Origin: Parvibaculum sp039680535
GTDB lineage: Bacteria > Pseudomonadota > Alphaproteobacteria > Parvibaculales > Parvibaculaceae
Reading direction: 5' to 3'
Length of the DNA: 64,000 bases
NCBI RefSeq assembly: GCF_039680535.1
Contig: NZ_JBDKSS010000023.1
Location: 65,385-129,384 of the forward strand
Positions 43,161-52,040 of this stretch are shown in pieces. The notes beneath the pieces are model-generated. The model did no database searches, was not told the DNA's origin, and saw only the letters and a program-made list of their open reading frames with translations. Both the position numbers and the translations under genes were made by a program. Numbering within the stretch: position 1 is the first letter of the stretch; each line of letters begins with the position of its first letter.

Positions 43161-43379
43161 TCAGGGCCGCATGAACATGAAGTCTTCGTCCGGGTCGAGA
43201 TGCTCGGCGGCTTCCAGCAATTCGGCGCGGATATCTTCCGGGCTTCGCGTTTCGCGCCAGACGCGAAGAACGCCTTCGAAGAAGATGCGGGCGACGGCGT
43301 CGGTGGAAAGCTGCTTTTCGCGGGCTTCGGCGATGGCGGCTTCGAAATGCGGCTCTGCGATATCGCGTGCGGTTGTCAT
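43161..43379 (-). CDS. Small conserved hypothetical protein
   Basis: 72 residues from the ATG at 43379. The sequence MTTARDIAEPHFEAAIAEAR, then ILFEGVLRVWRETRSPEDI-like helices and an acidic end (EHLDPDEDFMFMRP), suggests a small soluble helical protein. I do not recognise the family. It is tail-to-tail with the DUF1491 gene (3 nt apart). Confidence 0.65.
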   Translation of the reverse strand: MTTARDIAEPHFEAAIAEAREKQLSTDAVARIFFEGVLRVWRETRSPEDIRAELLEAAEHLDPDEDFMFMRP

Positions 43380-43573
43380 GGGTCTTGGCTTCTCATAGTG
43401 AATGTCGAATGGGTCGAGAATGCCCGGGGATGGCGCCGGAGGCCAGCCTGTCACGATGTCGCGCTTCGAGGCCCTCAGGCGGGTGACATTCCGGCGGGTG
43501 ACAGGGCGGGCCCCTTCGAGTAGGTTCCGCCCCGCAGAGTGGAACGACGCTTTGAGCGGAACTGGAGACCATC

Positions 43574-45157
43574 TTGAGCACGATCGCGGACGAGGTCCAG
43601 AAGCGGCGGACCTTCGCCATCATCTCCCATCCTGACGCCGGCAAGACGACGCTGACGGAAAACCTGCTCCTCATGGGCGGCGCGATCCATCTCGCCGGTC
43701 AGGTGAAGGCGCGTGGCGACTCGCGACGGGCGCGCTCGGACTGGATGAAGATCGAGCAGGAACGCGGCATTTCGGTTTCGTCGGCGGTCATGACCTTCGC
43801 CTATGAGGGCATCACCTGCAATCTGCTCGACACGCCGGGCCATGAAGACTTCTCGGAAGACACCTACCGCACGCTGACGGCGGCGGACTCGGCGATCATG
43901 GTCATCGACGCGGCGAAGGGCATCGAAGCGCAGACGCTGAAGCTCTTCGAGGTCTGCCGGTTGCGCGACGTGCCGATCATCACCTTCATCAACAAGATCG
44001 ACCGCGAAGGCGTGAGCCCCTTCGAGTTGATGGACGAGATCGCGACGAAGCTCGCTCTCGACACAGCGCCGATGATGTGGCCGGCGGGCATGGGCGGGTT
44101 GCTGAGGGGCGTCTTCGACCCGGAGCGCGACCGCTTCATTCCCTATGACCGCATGAGCGAGGGCAAGGAGGCGACGAGCCTTTCGGGCAATGAGATCGCC
44201 AATTACATGAGCGCGGATGAACTCGCGGCCTTCCGCGAGGAAATGGAACTCGCGCGCGAAGGCTCGCCCGCCTTCGATCTCGAGGCCTATCGCGCCGGCC
44301 ATCTCACGCCGGTCTATTTCGGCAGCGCGCTCAGGAAGCTCGGCGTGCGCGAGCTTCTGAACGCCGTCGTGCAATTCGCGCCGACGCCGCGTCCGCAGCC
44401 CTCGTCGGCGCGGCTCGTGCAGCCGACCGAGCCCAAGGTTGCGGGCTTTGTCTTCAAGGTGCAGGCGAACATGGACGCGAACCATCGCGACCGCATCGCC
44501 TTCATGCGGCTGTGCTCGGGCAAGTTCAAGCGCGGCATGCGGCTCAAGGTCTCGGGCTCAGGCAAGACCATCGGCATTCACAATCCGACGCTCTTCTTCG
44601 CGCAGGATCGCGAACTCGTCGATGAGGCCTATGCGGGCGACATCATCGGCATCCCGAACCACGGCACGATCCGGGTCGGCGACACGCTGACGGAAGCGGA
44701 AGACCTGACCTTCACCGGCATTCCGAACTTCGCGCCGGAAATCCTGCAGCGCGTGCGCCTCGACGATCCGATGAAGGCGAAGCACATGCGCCGCGCGCTG
44801 GAAAGCCTCGCGGAAGAGGGCGTGACGCAGGTCTTCAAGCCGCAACTCGGCGCGAACTGGATCGTCGGTGTCGTCGGACGCCTCCAGCTCGAAGTGCTGG
44901 CGGCCCGCATCGAGACCGAATACGAGATCAAGGTGAGCTTCGAAGCCTCACCCTTCGAGACGGCGCGATGGGTGACGGCGGAAGACCCGGCGGAACTCAA
45001 GCGTTTCGTCGATGCGCATCGCGGCAACATGGCCGACGACCGCGACGGCGCGCCGGTGTTCCTTGCCAAGAGCAATTGGGAACTCGGATATACGGCCGAG
45101 AAATGGCCGCATGTCCGCTTCTCCGCCACGCGCGAGCGCGCGCCGGTGGCCGCCTAG
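43574..45157 (+). CDS. prfC: Peptide chain release factor 3
   Basis: 527-residue translational GTPase that recycles RF1/RF2 after termination. G motifs: SHPDAGKTTL (18-27), ERGISVSSAVM, DTPGHEDFSEDTYRTL and NKIDREG. The rest has the RF3 domains II and III (QVFKPQLGANWIVGVVGRLQ, then LEVLAARIETEY). Tail-to-tail with an aminotransferase gene, with a 2 nt gap. Confidence 0.97.
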   Translation: MSTIADEVQKRRTFAIISHPDAGKTTLTENLLLMGGAIHLAGQVKARGDSRRARSDWMKIEQERGISVSSAVMTFAYEGITCNLLDTPGHEDFSEDTYRTLTAADSAIMVIDAAKGIEAQTLKLFEVCRLRDVPIITFINKIDREGVSPFELMDEIATKLALDTAPMMWPAGMGGLLRGVFDPERDRFIPYDRMSEGKEATSLSGNEIANYMSADELAAFREEMELAREGSPAFDLEAYRAGHLTPVYFGSALRKLGVRELLNAVVQFAPTPRPQPSSARLVQPTEPKVAGFVFKVQANMDANHRDRIAFMRLCSGKFKRGMRLKVSGSGKTIGIHNPTLFFAQDRELVDEAYAGDIIGIPNHGTIRVGDTLTEAEDLTFTGIPNFAPEILQRVRLDDPMKAKHMRRALESLAEEGVTQVFKPQLGANWIVGVVGRLQLEVLAARIETEYEIKVSFEASPFETARWVTAEDPAELKRFVDAHRGNMADDRDGAPVFLAKSNWELGYTAEKWPHVRFSATRERAPVAA

Positions 45158-45159
45158 TT

Positions 45160-46518
45160 TCAGCCCTTCGCGCTTGCGACGGCCTTGTCGACGGCGACCT
45201 TCAGCGTCTCCGCGATGCGGTCGAGCTCGCCGTCCTCCACGGTGAAGGCGGGGCCGACGCAGATGATGTCGCGGATCGCGCCCGTGCCGCCGCCATAGAA
45301 GAAGACGCCTTCCTTCAGGCCGGCGGCGACGACGCGGCCCGTGATGCCCGCTTCGACGGGGAAGCGTTCCAGTGTTTCGCGGTCCTTCACGATTTCGATG
45401 GCGCGGAAGAGGCCGCGTCCGCGAATTTCGGCGATGTTCGGATGCTGGCCGAGCGCCGCCTGGAGGCGGGCGCCGAGCTCGTCGCCCTTTGTCGCGGAAC
45501 GCGCGACGAGATCTTCGCGCTCCATGATTTCGAGCACCTTGTCGGCGGTGGCGCAGGCGCCGGGATGCGCGCCATAGGTATAGAACATCAGCGCTTCGCC
45601 CTTCGCGGCAAGCGGTGCGACGACGGCATCGGTCGCGAAGACGCCGACGATGGGCGCGTAGCCGCCCGCCAGACCCTTGCCCGCGAACATGATGTCGGGT
45701 TCGAGGCCGTAATGTTCGGCGGCGAAGCGCTTGCCGGTGCGGCCATAGCCGACCATGACTTCGTCGGAGACGATCAGGATGCCGTGGCGGCGACATATCT
45801 CCTGCACCATCGGCCAGTAGCGCGGGCCGGGCTCGATGGCGCCGCCGGAAGAACCGTTGAGCGGTTCGCCGACAAAGGCGGCGATGGTGTCCGGCCCTTC
45901 GCGGAGGATCGTTTCTTCGAGCGCTTTTGCCGCGGCGATGTCGAAATCAGGATGATTGCGGCCGAGCGGCGAGCGCAGCGCATAGGGCGTCGGCACATGG
46001 AGCACATGCGGCATGACGCTTTCAAAGCCCGCCTTGCGCGCGACATGGCCACCGACGGCGAGCGTCAGCGCGGTGGTGCCGTGATAGGAAATCTCGCGGC
46101 CGATGATCTTGACGCGCTTCGTCTCGCCCTTGGCCTGAAAATGCTGGATCGCGAGCTTGATCGCCGCGTCGCCCGCTTCGGAGCCGCCACTTGCGAGCCA
46201 GACGCGGGTCAGGTGCGGCGGCAGCCAGGCGCGGCGCAGGCGCTCGACAAGGCGCAGCCGCTCCGGCGTCGAGAAGGGCGGCACGGCGTAGGACATGGAA
46301 ACCATGGCCGCCGCGCAGGCATCTGCGACTTCCTTCCGTCCATGACCCACATTCGAAACGATGGCGCCGCCGGAGGCGTCCAGGATCGATCCGCCATTGC
46401 GGAGGTAGAGCGTGCGTCCCTCGGCATGGGAAAGGTCGATGGAAACGCGGGCGGGCACGAAGGGCCAGAGATTGTCTTGCATCGGCGGTCCTGAGTCGGA
46501 GGGCATAAGGCCGCGCAT
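45160..46518 (-). CDS. Class III PLP-dependent aminotransferase
   Basis: 452 residues. The PLP Schiff-base Lys281 is in IMFAGKGLAGGYAP, and Asp252 in LIVSDEVMVGYGRTGK binds the pyridine nitrogen. SGGSEAGDAAIKLA and ISYHGTT match omega-amino acid:pyruvate or similar transaminases. The start has GAGG 4 nt upstream; an ATG 12 nt further in is possible. It is divergent from a D-amino-acid dehydrogenase gene, consistent with an amino acid catabolic unit. Confidence 0.9.
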   Translation of the reverse strand: MRGLMPSDSGPPMQDNLWPFVPARVSIDLSHAEGRTLYLRNGGSILDASGGAIVSNVGHGRKEVADACAAAMVSMSYAVPPFSTPERLRLVERLRRAWLPPHLTRVWLASGGSEAGDAAIKLAIQHFQAKGETKRVKIIGREISYHGTTALTLAVGGHVARKAGFESVMPHVLHVPTPYALRSPLGRNHPDFDIAAAKALEETILREGPDTIAAFVGEPLNGSSGGAIEPGPRYWPMVQEICRRHGILIVSDEVMVGYGRTGKRFAAEHYGLEPDIMFAGKGLAGGYAPIVGVFATDAVVAPLAAKGEALMFYTYGAHPGACATADKVLEIMEREDLVARSATKGDELGARLQAALGQHPNIAEIRGRGLFRAIEIVKDRETLERFPVEAGITGRVVAAGLKEGVFFYGGGTGAIRDIICVGPAFTVEDGELDRIAETLKVAVDKAVASAKG

Positions 46519-46592
46519 TATGCCTCAGCGCGCGTTGCGCTTCCATGTCGGCTCCTGTCGGGAGTAGAGTGCGCTCATCCCGGAGGTCAATC

Positions 46593-47876
46593 TTGAAAGT
46601 TGTCGTTATTGGTGCCGGCATCGTCGGCGTCACCACAGCCTATGAATTCGCCGAGCGCGGCCATCAGGTGACCCTTATCGACCGGCGCGAAGGGGCGGGC
46701 CTTGAAACGAGCTATGCGAATGGCGGCCAGCTTGGCGCCGGCGAAGTCGCGCCATGGGCGGGGCCGGAGGTGCCGTGGCTCGCGCTCAAATGGATGGGCC
46801 GGCCCGACGGGCCGTTCAGGTTGCGACTGAAGGCCGATCCTGAACAGTGGATATGGCTCCTGCGTTTTCTCATGCGCTGCCGTGCCTCGGCACGGGCGGA
46901 GCGGGTTCTGCCCAATCTCGGCCTCGCGCTGCTGACGCAGTCGCGGCTCGACGAGATCACGACGAAGCTCGCCGCCGAAGGCGCGCCGATTGCATTCGAC
47001 GAGCGGCGCGACGGCATCATGCAAATTTTCCACTATGAGCATTCGCTGAAGGAAGCGGCGAAGGGCGCCGAGGTGATGCGCCGCGCGGGGCTCGAACAGC
47101 GCGTGCTGAGGGTGGATGAATGCGTTGAGGTGGAGCCGGCTCTCGCATCTGCCGCACAGCGCGGCGAGATTGTCGGCGGCCTATACTGCGCGAGCGACAG
47201 AAGCGGCGACGCGCATGCCTTCACGCGCGAGCTGGCGGCGCGGGCCGAGCGGTTGGGCGTGCGCTTTATCACGAGCGCAGAGGTCGAACGCTTCGAAACG
47301 CAAGGCGATCTCATCACCGGCGTCAGGACGAATGGATGGCTGTTTGGCGGCGACGCCATTATTCTGGCCGCGGGCGTCGGCTCGGCGGCGCTCGCGCGGC
47401 AGCTGGGGCTGCGGATTCCCGTCTATCCGCTGAAAGGCTATTCGGTGACGGTGCCCGCGGGCGAGGGCGTCGCACCGAAAGTCAGCCTCACCGACGAGGC
47501 GCGCAAGATCGTGGTGAGCCGCTTCGGAGACCGCGTGCGCGTGGCGGGCACGGCGGAAGTGGCGGGCTATGACACGACGCTCGAAATGCCCCGCGCGAAG
47601 TCGGTGCTCGACGGACTTCTGAGCCTGCTGCCGCAACTTTCGACGGGGGCGGACGAGGCCCAGTTCTGGACAGGCCTGCGCCCGATGAGTTCGGACGGAA
47701 GCCCATTAATTGGGCAGGCGGGGCGCTACCGAAATCTATATCTGAACACCGGCCACGGGTCGCTTGGCTGGACTCTGGGGGCCGGCAGCGCGGCCGCGCT
47801 CGCAGATGCGGTCTGTGGCACAAAGCCCCGGATCGATCTAACTCCTTTCAGTATAAAGAGATTTTCCTTCATCTGA
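46593..47876 (+). CDS. dadA: D-amino-acid dehydrogenase
   Basis: 427-residue FAD enzyme starting at a TTG at 46593 with GGAGG upstream. The FAD-binding motif is VVVIGAGIVGVTTAYEFAER. ETSYANGGQLGAGEVAPWAG and MSSDGSPLIGQAGRYRNLYL, then NTGHGSLGWT, are typical of DadA-type oxidoreductases, which oxidise D-amino acids and pass electrons to the respiratory chain. No alanine racemase gene is adjacent. It is followed by the phasin promoter region. Confidence 0.9.
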   Translation: MKVVVIGAGIVGVTTAYEFAERGHQVTLIDRREGAGLETSYANGGQLGAGEVAPWAGPEVPWLALKWMGRPDGPFRLRLKADPEQWIWLLRFLMRCRASARAERVLPNLGLALLTQSRLDEITTKLAAEGAPIAFDERRDGIMQIFHYEHSLKEAAKGAEVMRRAGLEQRVLRVDECVEVEPALASAAQRGEIVGGLYCASDRSGDAHAFTRELAARAERLGVRFITSAEVERFETQGDLITGVRTNGWLFGGDAIILAAGVGSAALARQLGLRIPVYPLKGYSVTVPAGEGVAPKVSLTDEARKIVVSRFGDRVRVAGTAEVAGYDTTLEMPRAKSVLDGLLSLLPQLSTGADEAQFWTGLRPMSSDGSPLIGQAGRYRNLYLNTGHGSLGWTLGAGSAAALADAVCGTKPRIDLTPFSIKRFSFI

Positions 47877-47901
47877 CGTTGCACGAACCAGCATGCCTGC
47901 G

Positions 47902-47922
47902 TTTTTGTGCGGTGCACAAAAA
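47902..47922. promoter_or_regulatory. TGC-N3-GCA operator, upstream copy
   Basis: Arms TTTTTGTGC (47902-47910) and GCACAAAAA (47914-47922) are perfect 9-bp inverted copies around GGT. The core TGC-N3-GCA resembles PhaR repressor sites of phasin and PHB genes. It lies just upstream of the -35 element of the phasin promoter. Confidence 0.75.
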
Positions 47923-47926
47923 CCGC

Positions 47927-47955
47927 TTGACGGGCAATTGTGGACAATTTAATTT
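47927..47955 (+). promoter_or_regulatory. Phasin promoter, sigma-70 type
   Basis: TTGACG (47927-47932) and TAATTT (47950-47955) are separated by 17 nt. The promoter is bracketed by the two TGC-N3-GCA palindromes, the second of which begins at the last base of the -10 element. Confidence 0.7.
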
Positions 47956-47971
47956 TTGTGCAACGCACAAA
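47955..47971. promoter_or_regulatory. TGC-N3-GCA operator, downstream copy
   Basis: Arms TTTGTGC (47955-47961) and GCACAAA (47965-47971) around AAC; an extra half-site TTTGTGC lies at 47983-47989. It starts at the last base of the -10 region, where repressor binding would block transcription of the phasin gene. Confidence 0.75.
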
Positions 47972-48034
47972 TTCGATGAGGATTTGTGCAGATGCTTCCA
48001 CAGGGTCGCATCCATGCAATGAGGAGAATGGACG

Positions 48035-48406
48035 ATGACGGAAACGACCGCGGCTCCCAAAGCCAAGAAGACCACGAAGTCGAAGCCCAAGGCCGCATCG
48101 GCGAAAGCCGCTCCGAAAGCTGCCGCTGCCAAGAAGAAGACCCCGATCGAAGTTGCGTCGGGCATCATCAGCGAACTGACCCGTACCAATTTCGAAGAAA
48201 CCGTCGAGACGGCCAAGGCCGTGATGAAGTCCGGCGACATCAAGGCCGCTGTCGAACTTCAGAACGAGTTTCTCCGCGCCGTCTTCAAGCGCAACCTCGA
48301 CGCCGCCCGCGAGATCAACGAGATCACCGTGTCGGCCGTGCGCGAAGCCGTTGCCCCCTATGCCGAAAAGGTCAACGACGCTTTCGATAAGCTCCGCGCC
48401 GCGTAA
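48035..48406 (+). CDS. Phasin family protein (PHA granule-associated)
   Basis: 123 residues. A Lys/Ala-rich N-terminus (KAAPKAAAAKKKTP, as in histone-like tails) is followed by the phasin helical domain (VASGIISELTRTNFEETVET, AAVELQNEFLRAVFKRNLDA). Phasins coat polyhydroxybutyrate granules. It has its own promoter with paired PhaR-like operators and a strong terminator, so it is a single-gene unit. Confidence 0.9.
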   Translation: MTETTAAPKAKKTTKSKPKAASAKAAPKAAAAKKKTPIEVASGIISELTRTNFEETVETAKAVMKSGDIKAAVELQNEFLRAVFKRNLDAAREINEITVSAVREAVAPYAEKVNDAFDKLRAA

Positions 48407-48452
48407 TTCGCGCGGAACGATCGTTTCCCTTCAGTAGTCCTGTTGCGTAAAG

Positions 48453-48487
48453 GCCCGGCGCTCGAAAGAGCGCCGGGCTTAGTTTTT
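48453..48487 (+). terminator. Intrinsic terminator of the phasin gene
   Basis: Perfect 11-bp stem GCCCGGCGCTC/GAGCGCCGGGC with a GAAA loop, followed by TTAGTTTTT. Lies 46 nt past the phasin stop. Confidence 0.92.
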
Positions 48488-48572
48488 GGCGGCCCGGTTT
48501 GACCATCGCGCTTTACCGGCGGCTAACCGATCAAGCCTAGAGTTTCCGGTTCATGGATTGGGCCGGGGCGAA

Positions 48573-49352
48573 ATGGACGGATTCAGACGATCGGCGAAGT
48601 GGAAGGGTTCGGGCCTCATGGCGCTGATGGCGCTCATGCTCGCCGCCTGCGCCCAGAAGGCCGATTTCGGCCGCGAGGCGCCAAGCGCCTATGACCGCCT
48701 GGGGGAAAAGACGCTCGCCTATCTGGGCGAGGGGAGCGACGTGGCATTGCCGCTCACATCCGCCGAACGCGACCTGCGCACCATGTCGTCCGATTTCTCG
48801 ACGGGCGGCTCCGCGCCGCGCAAGGGCGCCGTGACCGCCATGACCGACTGGATCGAGGCGCAGGTGACGACACCGCCGCCCGCGAGCCTCGCCTATTACG
48901 AGGCGTTGGTCGACAGGCATCGTGCGAGCCCCGTTTCCCTCGTCAACGCGCTGGGCGACGACATCGCCGGCGACAATGCGCGGATGGACATGATTTCGCC
49001 GGTCTGCGACGAGGTGATCGCGGAGGATCGTTCGCGGACGGATGATCTTCTCGGCGGCGCGGAGGCGCGCGCCATCACCGATTATGAGGGGGCTGGCGCC
49101 TTTGCCAGGGTGCGGGTGCGCATCGGCGAAAACGACGCCATCATTGACAGGACGGTGAACGCGCTGGCGTCGCGGCTCGTCGGCTATCGCGTCGCGCTGG
49201 CCCATGCGCGGCTGGACGCGCCGGTCGGAGACCGGCTCGTCGCCGTCGATGAGGCCTTGTCGGAGATGGAAAGGCGCCTCGCAATCCTGTCCGAAGGCGC
49301 CATGCGCCATGCGGCCATTGCGGACGCGCTCAAGGCGAAGCCCGAGGGCTAG
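48573..49352 (+). CDS. Hypothetical lipoprotein
   Basis: 259 residues from the ATG at 48573. The signal sequence has a long n-region (MDGFRRSAKWKGSG), a hydrophobic core (LMALMALMLA) and a lipobox LAAC. The mature protein is soluble, helical and acidic, with EMERRLAILSEGAMRHAAIA near the end. I do not recognise a family. It overlaps the convergent DUF934 gene by 4 nt. Confidence 0.72.
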   Translation: MDGFRRSAKWKGSGLMALMALMLAACAQKADFGREAPSAYDRLGEKTLAYLGEGSDVALPLTSAERDLRTMSSDFSTGGSAPRKGAVTAMTDWIEAQVTTPPPASLAYYEALVDRHRASPVSLVNALGDDIAGDNARMDMISPVCDEVIAEDRSRTDDLLGGAEARAITDYEGAGAFARVRVRIGENDAIIDRTVNALASRLVGYRVALAHARLDAPVGDRLVAVDEALSEMERRLAILSEGAMRHAAIADALKAKPEG

Positions 49353-49861
49353 CTCGCCTTGCGTGCCTGCGCGGCGAGACGCTGGCGGAGAGACATCACG
49401 GGTTCCGCACCATCGGTCGACGGCTGATAGGGATGCGTGAAGGTGCCGATCGATTCAGCGAAGATTTCCGGCGTGATCTCGTCGCGCACTTCGAGCGCGT
49501 CGAAGCCGCAACGGACCAGGAAATAGAACTGGTCGCGCAGCACTGCGCCGACCGCCCGCACTTCGCCCTTGTAGTCATAGCGCTCGCGCAGGAGACGCGC
49601 ATAGGAAAAGGCGCGGCCGTTGCGATAGACCGGGAACTCCAGCGCGACGAGCGCGAGGCGGTCGAGATGTTCGGCAATGAGGCTCGGCTCTTCGCCGCTC
49701 TTCAACTGCACGCCGACGGGCGTCCCGCGGGAAAGGAGCAGGTTCTGCTCCTTCTGCCAGCGTTGCAGGCTGACGATGACCGCGCCTTCCGGCAGCGCCT
49801 CGTCATCGGCGACATGCTTCCATTCGTCCGCGACGAATTTGCCATTCTTAATGAGCTGCAT
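49349..49861 (-). CDS. DUF934 protein, sulfite-reduction associated
   Basis: 170 residues from the ATG at 49861 (MQLIKNGKFVADEW). IALVALEFPVYRNGRAFSYA-type sequence followed by RLLRERYDYKGEVRAVGAVL is the DUF934 signature. The family is found almost only next to cysI or cysH in alphaproteobacteria and has no proven function. Overlaps the 3' end of the sulfite reductase gene by 14 nt, so translation is coupled. Confidence 0.92.
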   Translation of the reverse strand: MQLIKNGKFVADEWKHVADDEALPEGAVIVSLQRWQKEQNLLLSRGTPVGVQLKSGEEPSLIAEHLDRLALVALEFPVYRNGRAFSYARLLRERYDYKGEVRAVGAVLRDQFYFLVRCGFDALEVRDEITPEIFAESIGTFTHPYQPSTDGAEPVMSLRQRLAAQARKAS

Positions 49862-51506
49862 AGAGCTTCTCCTTGAAGGGCTGGACACCGACGCGGCGAT
49901 AGGTGTCGAGGAAGATTTCGCCGTCCTTGCGGAGGTCGAGATAGGTTTTGACGATGGTGTCGACGGCATCGACGATTTCGGCTTCGGTGAAGGCCGGGCC
50001 GACGATGTCGCCAACGGCGGCGGTCTCATCCGCCGCGCCGCCAATCGTCACCTGGTAATATTCGACGCCCTTCTTGTCGACGCCGAGAATGCCGATATGG
50101 CCGACATGATGATGGCCGCAGGCATTGATGCAGCCAGAGGTGTTGATGTGCAGCCGCCCAATCTCGTGCTGCAGCTTCAGGTCGGCGAAACGCTCGGAAA
50201 TGCGCTCCGCGACTGAAATCGAACGCGCATTGGCGAGGTTGCAATAGTCGAGGCCGGGGCAGGCGATCTGGTCGGTGATGAGGCCGACATTCGCCGTCGC
50301 GAGATCGGCGGCGGAAAGCGCCTGCCAAACCGCATAGAGATCCTTCTTGCGGACATGGGCGAGGCAGAGGTTCTGCTCATGCGCGACGCGGATTTCCGAG
50401 AAGGCATATTTCTCGGCGATGTCGGCGACGGCATCCATCTGGTCGGAGGTCGCGTCTCCCGGCGGCTTGCCGATGGGCTTCAGCGACACATTGACGATGG
50501 CGTAGCCCGGAACGCGATGCGCGGTGACGTTCGCCTTCACCCAATCGGCGAAGGCCGGTTCGCGGGCGATGGCCGCATCGAGTTCGGGCGTCGCGTCGGG
50601 AAGCGTTTCGAAGGCGGGTGCCGCGAAATAGGCTTTGATGCGCTCGACTTCCGCGTCGGGAAGCTGAAGGGCGCCGCGCGCCTTTACGGCGGCGAATTCT
50701 TCCTCGACGAGCCTCTTCATTTCCTCGGTGCCGATCTCATGCACGAGGATCTTGATGCGCGCCTTGTAGGCATTGTCGCGGCGGCCCTGCATGTTGTAGA
50801 CGCGCAGCGTCGCTTCGAGATAGGCGAGCAGGTCTTCGCGGCGAATGAAATCGCCGATCTTCTTGCCGATGATGGGCGTGCGGCCGAGACCGCCGCCGAC
50901 CCAGACTTCATAGCCGATCTCGCCGGCGGCGTTCTTCAGGATCTGGATGCCGATGTCGTGCACCTTGATCGCGGCGCGGTCGTTCTTCGTCGCGCAGACG
51001 GCGATCTTGAACTTGCGCGGCAGGAACGAGAATTCCGGGTGGAAGGTCGACCACTGGCGGATGATCTCGCTGATGATGCGCGGATCTTCGACTTCATCCG
51101 ACGCCGCGCCCGCATAATGATCCGAGGTCACATTGCGGATGCAATTGCCGGAGGTCTGGATGCAATGCATTTCGACCGAGGCGAGCTCGTCGAGAAGAGC
51201 TGGAATGTCCTTCAGCGCGGGCCAGTTCAGCTGGAGGTTCTGGCGCGTCGTGAAGTGGCCATAGCCCTTGTCATATTTGCGCGCGATGTCGGCGAGCTTG
51301 TGCAGCTGGCGCGAGGACAGCGTGCCATAGGGCACGGCGATGCGGAGCATATAGGCGTGAAGCTGCAGATAGACGCCGTTCATCAGGCGCAGCGGCTTGA
51401 ACTCGTCTTCCGACAACTCGCCCGAAAGACGGCGCGCGACCTGACCGCGAAACTGCTCGACGCGTTCCGTCACCAGACGGTGGTCGAATTCATCATACCG
51501 ATACAT
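49848..51506 (-). CDS. cysI: Nitrite/sulfite reductase, hemoprotein subunit
   Basis: 552 residues. The siroheme and [4Fe-4S] ligands are Cys416, Cys422 (CPGLDYC), Cys459 and Cys463 (SGCINACGHHH). YGHFTTRQNLQLNWPALKDI is the siroheme-binding N-terminal motif. It reduces sulfite to sulfide for cysteine synthesis; the homologous ferredoxin nitrite reductases are an alternative, but DUF2849 and DUF934 partners point to sulfite. Confidence 0.93.
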   Translation of the reverse strand: MYRYDEFDHRLVTERVEQFRGQVARRLSGELSEDEFKPLRLMNGVYLQLHAYMLRIAVPYGTLSSRQLHKLADIARKYDKGYGHFTTRQNLQLNWPALKDIPALLDELASVEMHCIQTSGNCIRNVTSDHYAGAASDEVEDPRIISEIIRQWSTFHPEFSFLPRKFKIAVCATKNDRAAIKVHDIGIQILKNAAGEIGYEVWVGGGLGRTPIIGKKIGDFIRREDLLAYLEATLRVYNMQGRRDNAYKARIKILVHEIGTEEMKRLVEEEFAAVKARGALQLPDAEVERIKAYFAAPAFETLPDATPELDAAIAREPAFADWVKANVTAHRVPGYAIVNVSLKPIGKPPGDATSDQMDAVADIAEKYAFSEIRVAHEQNLCLAHVRKKDLYAVWQALSAADLATANVGLITDQIACPGLDYCNLANARSISVAERISERFADLKLQHEIGRLHINTSGCINACGHHHVGHIGILGVDKKGVEYYQVTIGGAADETAAVGDIVGPAFTEAEIVDAVDTIVKTYLDLRKDGEIFLDTYRRVGVQPFKEKLYAAH

Positions 51507-51524
51507 GTGTTCTTCCTTGCGTTC

Positions 51525-51863
51525 TTACTCGTGAACGCCTGCGAGTTCCGCCTGCTTGCCGAGGTCGCGGCGTACCGTCGGGCCGGCCTGGCGGATGGTT
51601 TCGCGCACGCTCGATGCGCGGATGCCGTTGTCGGTCTTTTCGACTTCAAAGAGATAGACGTCGAGCACCAGATTGCCGGGCTCGAAGAACTGCTGGCCAC
51701 GGGCGAGGAGCGCTTCGCCGGCTTCCTTGCCCTCGGCAACTTCGGCGTCCTGCAGCGATTCCGACCAGCCGTTTTCGGCGGTCAGATAGACGACAACGCC
51801 GTCCGCGAGGCGGTTGGCGGTTACGGCCTGAAACTGGGCGCCTTTGCGCGTGTGCTGGGCCAA
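51525..51863 (-). CDS. DUF2849 protein, sulfite-reduction associated
   Basis: 112 residues from a TTG at 51863, with GGGAGG 5 nt upstream; family homology starts at QHTRKGAQFQAVTANRLADG. VVYLTAENGWSESLQDAEVA matches DUF2849, which is typically encoded just before cysI. It is the first gene of the DUF2849-cysI-DUF934 operon, with an 18 nt gap to cysI. Confidence 0.88.
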   Translation of the reverse strand: MAQHTRKGAQFQAVTANRLADGVVVYLTAENGWSESLQDAEVAEGKEAGEALLARGQQFFEPGNLVLDVYLFEVEKTDNGIRASSVRETIRQAGPTVRRDLGKQAELAGVHE

Positions 51864-52040
51864 AGGGGCCTCCCTGATGACTGAAAACGCCGCCATGGCG
51901 TAGCGGCGTCGGGCTTTTTACGACCGCGCCGAGTTGCCGGTAACATGGGGTTTTTCACAAAGCGCGTCAACCGTGGTGTAGATAATAATAATCCACAGTT
52001 GCATATTGTTTAATTGTGTTCGGGCAAAGCGGTTCGGGGT
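51864..52040. promoter_or_regulatory. Promoter region of the sulfite reductase operon
   Basis: 177 nt gap. On the minus strand a TTGACG lies around 51966-51971 upstream of the DUF2849 start; its -10 partner is not clear. The region 51975-52020 is AT-rich (AATAATAATCC, ATATTGTTTAATTG). No operator-type dyad stands out. Confidence 0.4.

Noticed and set aside
44968..46494. Plus-strand open frame of 508 codons
   Set aside because: Antisense to the class III aminotransferase, with the real gene showing the PLP lysine motif; shadow frame.
50355..51884. Plus-strand open frame of 509 codons
   Set aside because: Antisense to cysI and DUF2849, which form a well-known operon; shadow frame.
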